From Paramuribaculum sp. (lineage in GTDB: Bacteria; Bacteroidota; Bacteroidia; Bacteroidales; Muribaculaceae), in assembly GCA_029051965.1 (NCBI GenBank), contig JAIDJZ010000188.1, positions 1-5,757 on the forward strand: DNA of 5,757 bases. Direction: 5' to 3'. The notes below the pieces were generated by a model, which ran no database searches, had not been told where the DNA came from, and worked only from the letters and a program-made list of their open reading frames with translations. Position numbers and translations under genes: made by a program. This document shows, in pieces, positions 1-5,757 of this stretch. Positions within the stretch are counted from its first letter, which is position 1. Each line of letters starts with the position of its first letter.

Positions 1-141
1 TGCAAGAATAAGGGTGACACCCATTCCTGCGGTTCCGAGAATACCGGCGAGTTTATGGCTCATGAACTTTCCGAGCAAGCCCAGAAAGAGAAACATAAAC
101 AGGGGTATGGCAAGAATTAAAACAGGGATTGTAGCTTCCAT
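1..141 (-). CDS. nuoL: NADH-quinone oxidoreductase subunit L, N-terminal fragment (runs off the left edge)
   Basis: This is the first 47 codons of the large antiporter-like proton-pumping subunit of complex I, an inner-membrane protein. The frame opens with ATG at 141-139 (MEATIPVLILAIPLF...) and stays open to the window edge. What is visible is one hydrophobic segment (about residues 4-23), a short basic loop containing GKFMSHKLAG, and the start of a second hydrophobic segment (GILGTAGMGV). This matches the usual NuoL start, where a first helix is followed by a G-K-x-x-S-H-K-x-A-G-type loop. The start lies five bases after the nuoK stop, and the J-K-L order is the standard complex I order, which strongly supports the call. 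Key pump residues (the TM5 Glu and TM7 Lys of the family) lie outside the window. A related antiporter-like subunit (NuoM, MrpA) is the only real alternative, and the context argues against it. Confidence 0.87.
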   Translation of the reverse strand, partial: MEATIPVLILAIPLFMFLFLGLLGKFMSHKLAGILGTAGMGVTLILA

Positions 142-146
142 GACAC

Positions 147-458
147 TTAATGTTTCATTTTTGAGAGGTCATCAACGCTGATATTTTTGGCCTCACGGAA
201 CACATTGATAATGATAGCTATGGCGAGGGCTGTTTCAGCAGCAGCAATCGCTATCGCAAAGAGGGTGAAGAACATGCCCTCCATGTTTTCGGGATAGAGG
301 AAACGGTTGAAGACAACAAAATTGATGTCGACCGAATTCAGCATCAGTTCAAGCGAAATGAGCATCGCAATCATGTTGCGTCGGGTAATAAACCCGTAAA
401 CGCCACAGCAAAACATGATAAGCGACGGAACGAGATAATAAAGAATCGTGATATCCAT
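147..458 (-). CDS. nuoK: NADH-quinone oxidoreductase subunit K
   Basis: This is a small integral membrane subunit of complex I (MrpC-like) that forms part of the proton path between the quinone site and the antiporter subunits. From the ATG at 458-456 it has 103 residues, close to the usual 100 or so. Three transmembrane helices are visible at about residues 5-24, 28-50 and 62-87. The family's conserved membrane glutamates are present: E37 in LISLELMLN and E75 in AIAAAETALA, corresponding to Glu36 and Glu72 of the E. coli protein. The C-terminus (NISVDDLSKMKH) matches the usual ending. The frame can be extended two codons upstream to a TTG at 464-462, directly against the nuoJ stop. I prefer the ATG because it is the stronger codon, aligns with family N-termini and leaves a six-base gap. 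nuoL starts five bases downstream. Confidence 0.96.
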   Translation of the reverse strand: MDITILYYLVPSLIMFCCGVYGFITRRNMIAMLISLELMLNSVDINFVVFNRFLYPENMEGMFFTLFAIAIAAAETALAIAIIINVFREAKNISVDDLSKMKH

Positions 459-464
459 TGTCAA

Positions 465-980
465 TTATCTTTTGCGGGCGACTACTACGCCACCGATTAT
501 ACATGCCAATAACAAAACACTGATTGCCTCGAAAGGCAGGAGATACTGATATTCACCGGTTCCCATAAGCGCCTGACCGATCTTGTGCATGGTCGGATTC
601 TCCATTGCAGGCAGAGAGGCCATTGCCATACCGCAGCGGTAGACCAGTCCGAAGAGGACAGCGGCAAAGGTTGCAAGCGCTGCAAACACTCCGAGCACTC
701 GCTTCGAACCGACGAGCTCAGCCCCGTTATGTCCGGGGTGCGACGTCAGGAAAATCGAGAACACAAAGAGAACCACAATGCCACCTGCATAGACTGCAAT
801 CTGGACAGCACCGAGAAACTCATAGTCGAGTTTGAAATAGAGAGCGGCTGTCGCAAACAGGGTGAACAGGAGGAATGTGGCCGAACGCAAAATTTTACGG
901 GTGGTGACAGTCAGTACCGAAAAGAGGATAATCGACAGAGCGATCACCAGATACATAATGATACTTCCTACTGATTCCAT
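465..980 (-). CDS. nuoJ: NADH-quinone oxidoreductase subunit J
   Basis: This is a membrane subunit of complex I (homologous to mitochondrial ND6) in the hinge between the quinone-reducing arm and the pump subunits. It has 171 residues, near the usual 165-185. Five hydrophobic segments are visible at about residues 6-25, 30-48, 56-78, 95-115 and 148-168. The most diagnostic region is the third helix, YEFLGAVQIAVYAGGIVVLF (residues 53-72). Its Y-A-G-G-I stretch is the flexible pi-bulge region of the family, and E54 sits at the conserved acidic position. The last helix has the usual LPFEAISVLLL pattern followed by a basic end (ARKR). A short loop with histidines (residues 79-86) follows helix 3. 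The gene begins 14 bases after the nuoI stop and ends six bases before the nuoK ATG, so it is part of a tightly packed operon. I see nothing truncated or anomalous. Confidence 0.95.
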   Translation of the reverse strand: MESVGSIIMYLVIALSIILFSVLTVTTRKILRSATFLLFTLFATAALYFKLDYEFLGAVQIAVYAGGIVVLFVFSIFLTSHPGHNGAELVGSKRVLGVFAALATFAAVLFGLVYRCGMAMASLPAMENPTMHKIGQALMGTGEYQYLLPFEAISVLLLACIIGGVVVARKR

Positions 981-994
981 ATAATTTGATTGAT

Positions 995-1603
995 TTATTT
1001 TTCTGTTGAATCCTTGGGGATGTCAGCCTTGGCAGCTTCCTGAGCGGCGGCGGCTTTCTTAGCAGCAGCGGCAGCCTTGGCGGCAGCTATCTTGGCTTCT
1101 TTCTCAGCCTGAATTTTTGCGAGTTGCTCGGGTGTCGGAGCCGGCTCTTCCTTCTCAGGCAGATAATTGAGTTTCTTCACAAGTTTCTCGCGGGTGAAAA
1201 CGGCCTGCTCAAAATCGTTCTTGAACTCGAGCGCATCCTGCGGGCACGATGTCACACACAGCTGGCAGAACGTACAGCTGCCCAGATCATACATGTATTT
1301 GTCGAGCTTGCGTTTCTGCTTGCCATCAGCTGTCATGACCATTTTGGTTGTCAGCGAAATGGTGCCGTTCGGACAATTGCGCTGGCAGATGCCGCAGGCG
1401 ATACACTTGTGGTTGCCGTCGGCGTCATACTTCAGCTCAAGAATAGCACGAAAGCGCTCAGGAACGTGAACTTTTTCACGATCCTCGGGATATTTTTCTG
1501 TAATCTTCGGGGTGACAAATTCCTTTCCGGTGACCTGCATGCCTTTCAGAAGGCTTGAGATTCCCGACCCTAAAGATGAAAAATAATCTTTAACACTACC
1601 CAT
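995..1603 (-). CDS. nuoI: NADH-quinone oxidoreductase subunit I (two 4Fe-4S clusters) with Ala/Lys-rich C-terminal tail
   Basis: This is the ferredoxin-like peripheral-arm subunit of complex I that passes electrons through two 4Fe-4S clusters (N6a and N6b) toward NuoB and quinone. Both cluster motifs are intact. C67, C70, C73 and C77 lie in CIACGICQRNCP, and C110, C113, C116 and C120 lie in CTFCQLCVTSCP. The N-terminus (residues 8-30) is a mildly hydrophobic amphipathic stretch, as expected for the part touching the membrane, followed by the family-like TPKITEKYPE. The protein has 202 residues. The recognisable NuoI core ends near residue 149, and the rest is a Pro/Glu then Ala/Lys-rich tail described separately. 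The ATG at 1603-1601 has no Shine-Dalgarno site but an A/T-rich leader (AATAATTT). It lies 57 bases after atpG, and nuoJ follows 14 bases downstream. In the usual nuo order nuoH precedes nuoI; here atpG does. Confidence 0.95.
   Translation of the reverse strand: MGSVKDYFSSLGSGISSLLKGMQVTGKEFVTPKITEKYPEDREKVHVPERFRAILELKYDADGNHKCIACGICQRNCPNGTISLTTKMVMTADGKQKRKLDKYMYDLGSCTFCQLCVTSCPQDALEFKNDFEQAVFTREKLVKKLNYLPEKEEPAPTPEQLAKIQAEKEAKIAAAKAAAAAKKAAAAQEAAKADIPKDSTEK
1025..1123 (-). repeat. Low-complexity Ala/Lys/Glu-coding tract in the 3' part of nuoI
   Basis: Codons for NuoI residues 161-193 are almost entirely Ala, Lys, Glu and Gln, including AAAKAAAAAKKAAAAQEAAK at 173-192. At the DNA level this is an imperfect run of GCN triplets broken by AAG and GAA codons. 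It is preceded by a Pro/Glu-rich linker (EEPAPTPEQ, residues 152-160) and followed by a polar end. The composition predicts one long charged alanine-rich helix extending from the folded iron-sulfur domain. The frame is open throughout and ends in TAA just before nuoJ, so it is not a frameshift artefact. I infer that it arose or varies by triplet slippage; its function is unknown. Confidence 0.75.
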
Positions 1604-1660
1604 AAATTATTCTTCGATTGGTTTGTTATTATTTCTTCTTTTCTCTTTTGATTGGCAATT
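1604..1660. other. Intergenic gap between atpG and nuoI, with no visible terminator or promoter
   Basis: This 57-base A/T-rich gap is the largest in the window and marks the change from ATP synthase to complex I genes. Read on the coding strand it is rich in A and carries two similar short words, CCAATCAAAAG and CCAATCGAAG, about 33 bases apart. I find no GC-rich inverted repeat followed by a T run, so there is no evident intrinsic terminator for atpG. I also find no match to the Bacteroidota -7 promoter word (TAnnTTTG) on the coding strand. The simplest reading is that transcription continues from atpG into nuoI. Absence of a motif is weak evidence, because Bacteroidota promoters are hard to see by eye. 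Confidence 0.5.
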
Positions 1661-2542
1661 TTATCTGATCTGGCCGCCGAGAATATCAAGCAACTCTGTC
1701 GTGATGCTCTGCTGGCGAAGCTTATTATATTCAAGCTGCAGCTGCTCGAGGAGCTTCTTTGCATTGTCGTTGGCGCTTTGCATCGCCATGACACGCGCAG
1801 CCTGCTCCGAGGCACGGTTCTCTGTAAAGACATCCTGCATCACCGACATAAGGAACATCGGCAACACTGTACGGAAAATCGAATTGGCATCCGGCTCAAA
1901 TATATAAGGCCGAGATGACTCCTTGACTCCGTTGGCAGCAAAAGTCTCGGCAACGACAGGAATGATCTGCTCGCAGACCGGACGTTGGCGGCTGACGCTC
2001 TTGAAGTTCATGTAAAGGATGTCGATTTTGTCGAGCTCGCCTGCAAGAAATGCCTGCTGCAGAAGCTCCACAAAAGACTTGACACCATCGCCCGTTGTCT
2101 TGGAGTTGACTCCATCGACCTGAACCATGCGGAGATTGCTGTCCGTAAGTTTGGAAACAGCCTTGAGCATTTTAGCACCGACCGGATAGACGACAATTTC
2201 CACATTTTCGCCAAACTCCTTCCGGTAATCAGCGATCTTCCCGAGAAGCAGCTTGAAAATATTGACATTATAGGCCCCACAAAGGCCATCATCCGAACCG
2301 AAGACAACAATTCCGACCCGCGAGACAGGTCTCGCCTCAATCAGCGGCGAACTGAACTGAGCGTCAGCCGAAAGAATATTGCCGATGATTGTCTCGATCT
2401 GTTGACGATAGGGTAATAGACGACGTAATGACAACTCCGCCTTATGCATCTTTGCGGAAGAAATCATTTTCATCGCACCGGTGATTTTTTCTGACGAAGC
2501 TACCGATCCGATTCGTCCTTTAAGTTCCCTTAGTGTTGCCAT
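1661..2542 (-). CDS. atpG: F1Fo ATP synthase gamma subunit
   Basis: This is the central rotating shaft of F1, whose coiled coil turns inside the alpha3-beta3 head and couples c-ring rotation to catalysis. It has 293 residues, typical for the family (about 285-300). The N-terminal helix has the signature pattern: LKGRIGSV then KITGAMKMISSAKMHKAE (residues 7-36). The Rossmann-like middle contains the conserved GLCGAYN (86-92), preceded by SDD where E. coli has SDR. The C-terminal helix carries ENRASEQAARVMAMQSAND (241-259) and ends with a variant of the usual RQ-x-x-IT-x-E motif (RQQSITTELLDI, 276-287). The start ATG at 2542-2540 gives the standard MATLRELKGRI beginning. The gene begins 36 bases after the atpA stop. 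It is not followed by atpD-atpC as in the classical operon; nuoI comes next after 57 bases. Confidence 0.97.
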   Translation of the reverse strand: MATLRELKGRIGSVASSEKITGAMKMISSAKMHKAELSLRRLLPYRQQIETIIGNILSADAQFSSPLIEARPVSRVGIVVFGSDDGLCGAYNVNIFKLLLGKIADYRKEFGENVEIVVYPVGAKMLKAVSKLTDSNLRMVQVDGVNSKTTGDGVKSFVELLQQAFLAGELDKIDILYMNFKSVSRQRPVCEQIIPVVAETFAANGVKESSRPYIFEPDANSIFRTVLPMFLMSVMQDVFTENRASEQAARVMAMQSANDNAKKLLEQLQLEYNKLRQQSITTELLDILGGQIR

Positions 2543-2578
2543 AAAAAGTCAAACTATCAGCTATAGTGAATTTTCCAA

Positions 2579-4153
2579 TTAGTTATAACGGCTTGCAATA
2601 TCATTGGCAGCCGCTGTCAGTTTTGCCACGACGTCATCTGTCAGCTGACCCTGGCGGATCGGCTCGAGAACATCATCGGCATGCTTTGCGTGAAGAAGCT
2701 GGAGGTAGAGCTTTTCAAATTCAGCCACTTTGTCGAGAGGCACATTCTCAAGCAATCCCTTTGTTCCGGCAAAGATGACAGCCACCTCATCTTCCACAGC
2801 CATCGGGTGATACTGCGGCTGGATGAGCAGACGCTCGTTCTTGCGGCCCTTGTCGATAACGCGCGCGGTCACAGGATCGATATCGCCACCGAACTTAGTG
2901 AACGATTCAAGTTCACGGAACTGAGCCTGGTCGATCTTAAGCGTACCGGCAACCTTCTTCATCGATTTGATCTGAGCGTTACCGCCGACACGCGACACAG
3001 AGATACCCACATTGATAGCCGGACGGATTCCTCGGTTAAAGAGAGCTGTCTCGAGGAAGATCTGACCATCGGTGATCGAGATCACATTCGTAGGAATGTA
3101 AGCCGAAACGTCGCCGGCCTGAGTCTCGATGATGGGAAGCGCAGTCAGCGAACCACCACCTTTGACAATCGGTTTCAACGGCTCGGGAAGGTCATTCATC
3201 TGCGAAGCCACCTCCTGATTGTCGATAATTTTCGCAGCACGCTCGAGCAAACGAGAGTGGAGATAGAAAATATCACCCGGATATGCCTCACGTCCTGAAG
3301 GTCTCTTAAGAATCAGCGAAATCTCACGATAGGCAACAGCCTGCTTCGAAAGATCATCGTAAACGATCAGCGCATCACGGCCGGTGTCGCGGAAATACTC
3401 CCCGATCGCCACACCCGCAAACGGAGCGTAGTAGCGCATCGAAGCCGAATCAGAAGCTGTAGCAGCAACGACCACAGTGTATTCGAGAGCGCCATTGCGG
3501 CGGAGTGTGTCAACGAGGGCGGCAACCGTCGAAGCCTTCTGGCCAATTGCGACATAAATACAATATACAGGCTTACCCTGCTCGAAGTTGTTGCGCTGGT
3601 TGATGATAGTGTCAATGGCGATAGCCGTCTTTCCGATCTGACGGTCACCGATGATAAGCTCACGTTGACCACGGCCGATCGGCACCATAGAGTCGATCGC
3701 CTTTATACCGGTCTGAAGAGGCTGCTTCACCGGCTGACGGTAGATGACACCGGGAGCCTTGCGCTCCAGAGGAAGGTGCATCAGCTCGCCGCCAATGGGG
3801 CCGCATCCGTCGATCGGTTCACCTAAAACGTTAATGACACGTCCCAGCAGCCCCTCACCTACCGGGATTGAGGCGATTTCGCCTGTGCGACGTACCGACA
3901 TGTTTTCGGTCACTTTGTCGACATTGTTGAGCAGGATGACTCCGACGTTGCTTTCCTCGAGATTGAGAGCCACGCCCTTCACACCATTCTCAAACTCTAC
4001 GAGTTCATTGGCGCATACATTGTCCAGACCATAGACATGGGCCACGCCGTCACCAACCTCGAGAACCGTACCTGTTTCCTCGAAAGAAACTTTGGAATTG
4101 ATGGTCTCAAGCTGCTGTTTTAATATTTCTGAAATCTCGCTGGGATTAATCAT
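2579..4153 (-). CDS. atpA: F1Fo ATP synthase alpha subunit
   Basis: This is the non-catalytic nucleotide-binding subunit of the alpha3-beta3 hexamer, which supplies the arginine finger to the beta catalytic sites. It has 524 residues, slightly longer than the 513 of E. coli. In order there is an N-terminal delta-binding helix (about 1-20), a beta-barrel domain (about 25-95), the nucleotide-binding domain and a C-terminal helical domain. The P-loop is GDRQIGKT (169-176), with Ile at 173 where GDRQTGKT is usual. The Walker B region is [17 protein letters not shown] (261-277). The alpha/beta signature is [10 protein letters not shown] (378-387), directly followed by the arginine finger R388 in SRVGGNAQ. 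About seven extra residues compared with E. coli lie near 310-333, before [13 protein letters not shown]. The ATG at 4153-4151 lies 10 bases after the atpH stop and gives [16 protein letters not shown], a normal alpha N-terminus. Beta would differ in its P-loop and in lacking the SRVGG context. Confidence 0.98.
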   Translation of the reverse strand: MINPSEISEILKQQLETINSKVSFEETGTVLEVGDGVAHVYGLDNVCANELVEFENGVKGVALNLEESNVGVILLNNVDKVTENMSVRRTGEIASIPVGEGLLGRVINVLGEPIDGCGPIGGELMHLPLERKAPGVIYRQPVKQPLQTGIKAIDSMVPIGRGQRELIIGDRQIGKTAIAIDTIINQRNNFEQGKPVYCIYVAIGQKASTVAALVDTLRRNGALEYTVVVAATASDSASMRYYAPFAGVAIGEYFRDTGRDALIVYDDLSKQAVAYREISLILKRPSGREAYPGDIFYLHSRLLERAAKIIDNQEVASQMNDLPEPLKPIVKGGGSLTALPIIETQAGDVSAYIPTNVISITDGQIFLETALFNRGIRPAINVGISVSRVGGNAQIKSMKKVAGTLKIDQAQFRELESFTKFGGDIDPVTARVIDKGRKNERLLIQPQYHPMAVEDEVAVIFAGTKGLLENVPLDKVAEFEKLYLQLLHAKHADDVLEPIRQGQLTDDVVAKLTAAANDIASRYN

Positions 4154-4163
4154 TTGTTCAGTT

Positions 4164-4709
4164 TTATTTGCTTATTAGATTTAATCGCAATTGTTTTAAC
4201 TCATTGCTGACCGAAGCATCGATTTTTTCATTTCCGACACTAACGGTAAAGCCGCCGATCAAAGAAGGATCAACACTCATTTCATATTCCATCACTCCAC
4301 CGCCGAGATGACTCTGAATCATCTTCTTCAGTCGTGTCTCCTCTGTGGGAGAAAGCTGTGAAGCAGACGCGACTCTGACACTATAGATGTCATGCTGTTC
4401 GCGATAGATGCCGACATATGCAGCCCCGATCGCTCTCATCATCCCGATTCTCTTGTTTTTCTCAAGCAACCGGATAAAATCCGAGAGTGTCGCGTCGTCT
4501 TTCTTAACTCCTGCAGCCGACACGATCAGAGAGGCCTTGTCGTCAAACGGAATATAAGGATTATTGAGCGACTCGTCAAGCTGTGGATATTCTATGAAAT
4601 TCCGCTCAAGAGCCTTCATTTTCTCATATATCTCCGTGTCGACCTTTCGTTCGCAAGCGACAAGATAAAGAGCCTTTGCATAGCGTCTGGGAATCAATCC
4701 TTCGTTCAT
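4164..4709 (-). CDS. atpH: F1Fo ATP synthase delta subunit (OSCP-like)
   Basis: This is the peripheral-stalk subunit that caps the F1 head and ties the alpha N-termini to the b subunit, preventing the head from turning with gamma. It has 181 residues, the usual size. The N-terminal helical domain begins with the family pattern [13 protein letters not shown] (residues 6-18). The middle contains [15 protein letters not shown], matching the conserved F-x-x-LL-x-x-N-x-R stretch. The C-terminal region has the diagnostic [20 protein letters not shown] followed by [10 protein letters not shown]. The gene lies 14 bases after the atpF stop and 10 bases before the atpA ATG, the standard F-H-A order. 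The upstream bases (CCCTAACTGACGCT on the coding strand) contain no Shine-Dalgarno site. Delta is the most divergent subunit in the operon, but both sequence and position support the call. Confidence 0.95.
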   Translation of the reverse strand: MNEGLIPRRYAKALYLVACERKVDTEIYEKMKALERNFIEYPQLDESLNNPYIPFDDKASLIVSAAGVKKDDATLSDFIRLLEKNKRIGMMRAIGAAYVGIYREQHDIYSVRVASASQLSPTEETRLKKMIQSHLGGGVMEYEMSVDPSLIGGFTVSVGNEKIDASVSNELKQLRLNLISK

Positions 4710-4723
4710 AGCGTCAGTTAGGG

Positions 4724-5221
4724 TTAGTTCTGGTTTTCCATTTCGTCGAGAAGCGTATCGACGAGCTTAGTTTGCGCTTTAGCATCAGCCAACTCGTTAC
4801 GCACTACTTTCGAAGCAATGTCAAGAGCAAAAGAGCTGACCTCATTGCGGAACTGCAACTCGGCTTCTTTTCTCTCCTGAGCGATTGCAAGCTTGGCCGC
4901 ATCCATCACTTTATTTGCTTCCTCCTGCGCGGCAACGCGGGCTTCTTCAATTATTCGGGACTTCATGCGGTCTGCTTCGCGCAACATATCAGCCTGCTGC
5001 TTACGCGCTTCTGCAACATATTTCTCCGACTCTTCCTTTGCATGCTGGAGTTGCTCCTTAGCTTCCCGCGCATACTCGACACCACTGTCGATGAAGTCGG
5101 CCCGGCTTTCGATTCCCTTGATTATGACCGGCCAACCCCATTTGTAAAGAACAAACAGGAGTATGGCAAAAGCCACAAACATCCAGAATACCAAGCCTAA
5201 GTCAGGCGTAAACAGTTCCAT
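4724..5221 (-). CDS. atpF: F1Fo ATP synthase b subunit
   Basis: This is the peripheral-stalk stator subunit: one membrane anchor in Fo and a long dimeric coiled coil reaching up to delta and F1. It has 165 residues, within the normal 155-175. The N-terminus MELFTPDLGLVFWMFVAFAI leads into a single transmembrane helix (about residues 8-28). It is followed by the basic/aromatic membrane boundary YKWGWPVI, where other b subunits typically have KF-x-WPPI. The rest, residues 37-145, is almost entirely charged and helical (rich in Ala, Glu, Lys, Arg and Gln), as expected for the coiled-coil stalk. The C-terminal part (about 128-145, SFALDIASKVVRNELADA) resembles the delta-binding end of the family. 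Only one b-type gene is visible, so the stalk is probably a homodimer rather than b/b'. The gene sits between atpE (21-base gap) and atpH (14-base gap). Confidence 0.96.
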   Translation of the reverse strand: MELFTPDLGLVFWMFVAFAILLFVLYKWGWPVIIKGIESRADFIDSGVEYAREAKEQLQHAKEESEKYVAEARKQQADMLREADRMKSRIIEEARVAAQEEANKVMDAAKLAIAQERKEAELQFRNEVSSFALDIASKVVRNELADAKAQTKLVDTLLDEMENQN

Positions 5222-5242
5222 AAATAGTAAAGTCGTTCAGGA

Positions 5243-5540
<298 letters not shown>

Positions 5541-5757
5541 TTATGCGGCCTGCTTCTGATCCGATGCGTCGTGAGCATGTCCTTCTGAGTGGCCCTTTTC
5601 AGTTCCGAAACTGATGAACATTGTCGACAGCATTGTAAACACATAAGCCTGAATAAAACTTACAAGCACATCGATCAGCAACATGAACAGAGAAAACAAT
5701 ACTGACACGACTGTTGTCATTCCCGTCACAAGGGGTCCCAACGCCGCGAATATGAAA
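5541..5757 (-). CDS. atpB: F1Fo ATP synthase a subunit, C-terminal fragment (5' end beyond the right edge)
   Basis: These are the last 71 complete codons plus stop of the Fo a subunit, the stator membrane protein whose half-channels load and unload protons on the c-ring. The frame stays open to the window edge (…FIFAALGPLVTG), so the apparent TTG start at 5741-5739 is an internal Leu codon and not a start. The visible part contains one hydrophobic segment, then the diagnostic last helix, LLIDVLVSFIQAYVFTMLST. The family consensus there is E/D-x-LVAF-I/L-QAYVFT-x-L, with the conserved Gln and Tyr facing the c-ring. The essential Arg of the penultimate helix would lie upstream, outside the window. 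The protein ends with a short polar tail (TEKGHSEGHAHD…) with three histidines and acidic residues, probably on the periphery of the membrane domain. The next gene is atpE, 52 bases on. Confidence 0.95.
   Translation of the reverse strand, partial: FIFAALGPLVTGMTTVVSVLFSLFMLLIDVLVSFIQAYVFTMLSTMFISFGTEKGHSEGHAHDASDQKQAA

Noticed and set aside
459..464. TTG at 464-462 as the nuoK start
   Set aside because: It adds only two residues and abuts the nuoJ stop; the ATG two codons later matches family N-termini and is the stronger start codon.
585..974. Plus-strand open frames antisense to nuoJ (129 and 76 codons)
   Set aside because: They are fully inside nuoJ, whose membrane topology and family motifs are clear. 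The antisense products are low-quality, charged sequences with no family resemblance.
1025..1123. A frameshift or assembly artefact as the cause of the NuoI tail
   Set aside because: The frame remains open from the conserved core through the tail to a TAA 14 bases before nuoJ, and the Ala/Lys codon pattern is consistent in frame.
1570..1833. An 87-codon minus-strand frame bridging the end of atpG and the start of nuoI
   Set aside because: It overlaps both real genes out of frame, and its Ser/Arg-rich translation has no family resemblance; a gene here would have to overlap two conserved coding sequences.
1985..2416. A 143-codon plus-strand frame antisense to atpG
   Set aside because: atpG is intact over this whole stretch with all conserved motifs; the antisense frame shows no independent support.
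2543..2578. A possible Bacteroidota promoter before atpG (coding strand TAGTTTG with an upstream TTG)
   Set aside because: The -7 word has the wrong internal spacing compared with TAnnTTTG, the upstream match is partial, and the site lies between tightly linked operon genes.
2681..3298. A 205-codon open frame on the plus strand, antisense to atpA
   Set aside because: It lies wholly inside atpA, its translation has no recognisable domain pattern, and such antisense frames are common opposite conserved genes with biased codon use.
5739..5741. TTG at 5741-5739 as a gene start, giving a 66-residue protein
   Set aside because: The same frame continues upstream to the window edge and the sequence is the C-terminal helix region of AtpB, so the TTG is an internal leucine codon.

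Overview
The window is a dense run of ten co-directional genes, all on the minus strand, so transcription runs from right to left. It joins the 3' part of an F1Fo ATP synthase operon to a block of respiratory complex I (nuo) genes. Reading 5'->3' along the coding strand the order is atpB (a subunit, 3' end only), atpE (c), atpF (b), atpH (delta), atpA (alpha), atpG (gamma), nuoI, nuoJ, nuoK and nuoL (5' end only). I see no RNA genes, mobile elements, CRISPR arrays or convincing terminators. Every gap between genes is under 60 bases.

The organism is most likely a member of the Bacteroidota, probably Bacteroidales. None of the nine visible start codons has a Shine-Dalgarno GGAGG; the leaders are A/T-rich instead. 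The beta and epsilon genes do not follow gamma, which fits the Bacteroidota arrangement where atpD-atpC precede atpB. The NuoI, NuoJ and NuoK sequences also look like the Bacteroidales type. A Muribaculaceae-like gut lineage is a plausible guess, but these sequences alone do not prove it.

Right part (1661-5757): the Fo genes a, c and b, then the stalk and F1 genes delta, alpha and gamma. Together they encode most of the rotary enzyme that couples ion flow through the a/c interface to ATP synthesis. The c subunit has the essential glutamate but lacks the Na+-coordinating side chains, so the enzyme should be proton-coupled.

Left part (1-1603): nuoI (two 4Fe-4S clusters, last electron-transfer subunit), nuoJ and nuoK (small membrane subunits) and the start of nuoL (antiporter-like proton pump subunit). 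Complex I generates the proton gradient that the ATP synthase uses, so the window places producer and consumer of the proton motive force in one apparent transcription unit.

The main oddities are the direct atpG-to-nuoI junction, which means the nuo series starts here in mid-order without nuoA-H beside it, and a long Ala/Lys/Glu-rich C-terminal tail on NuoI. Otherwise this is core energy metabolism, and I see no sign of an undescribed defence, mobile or biosynthetic system.
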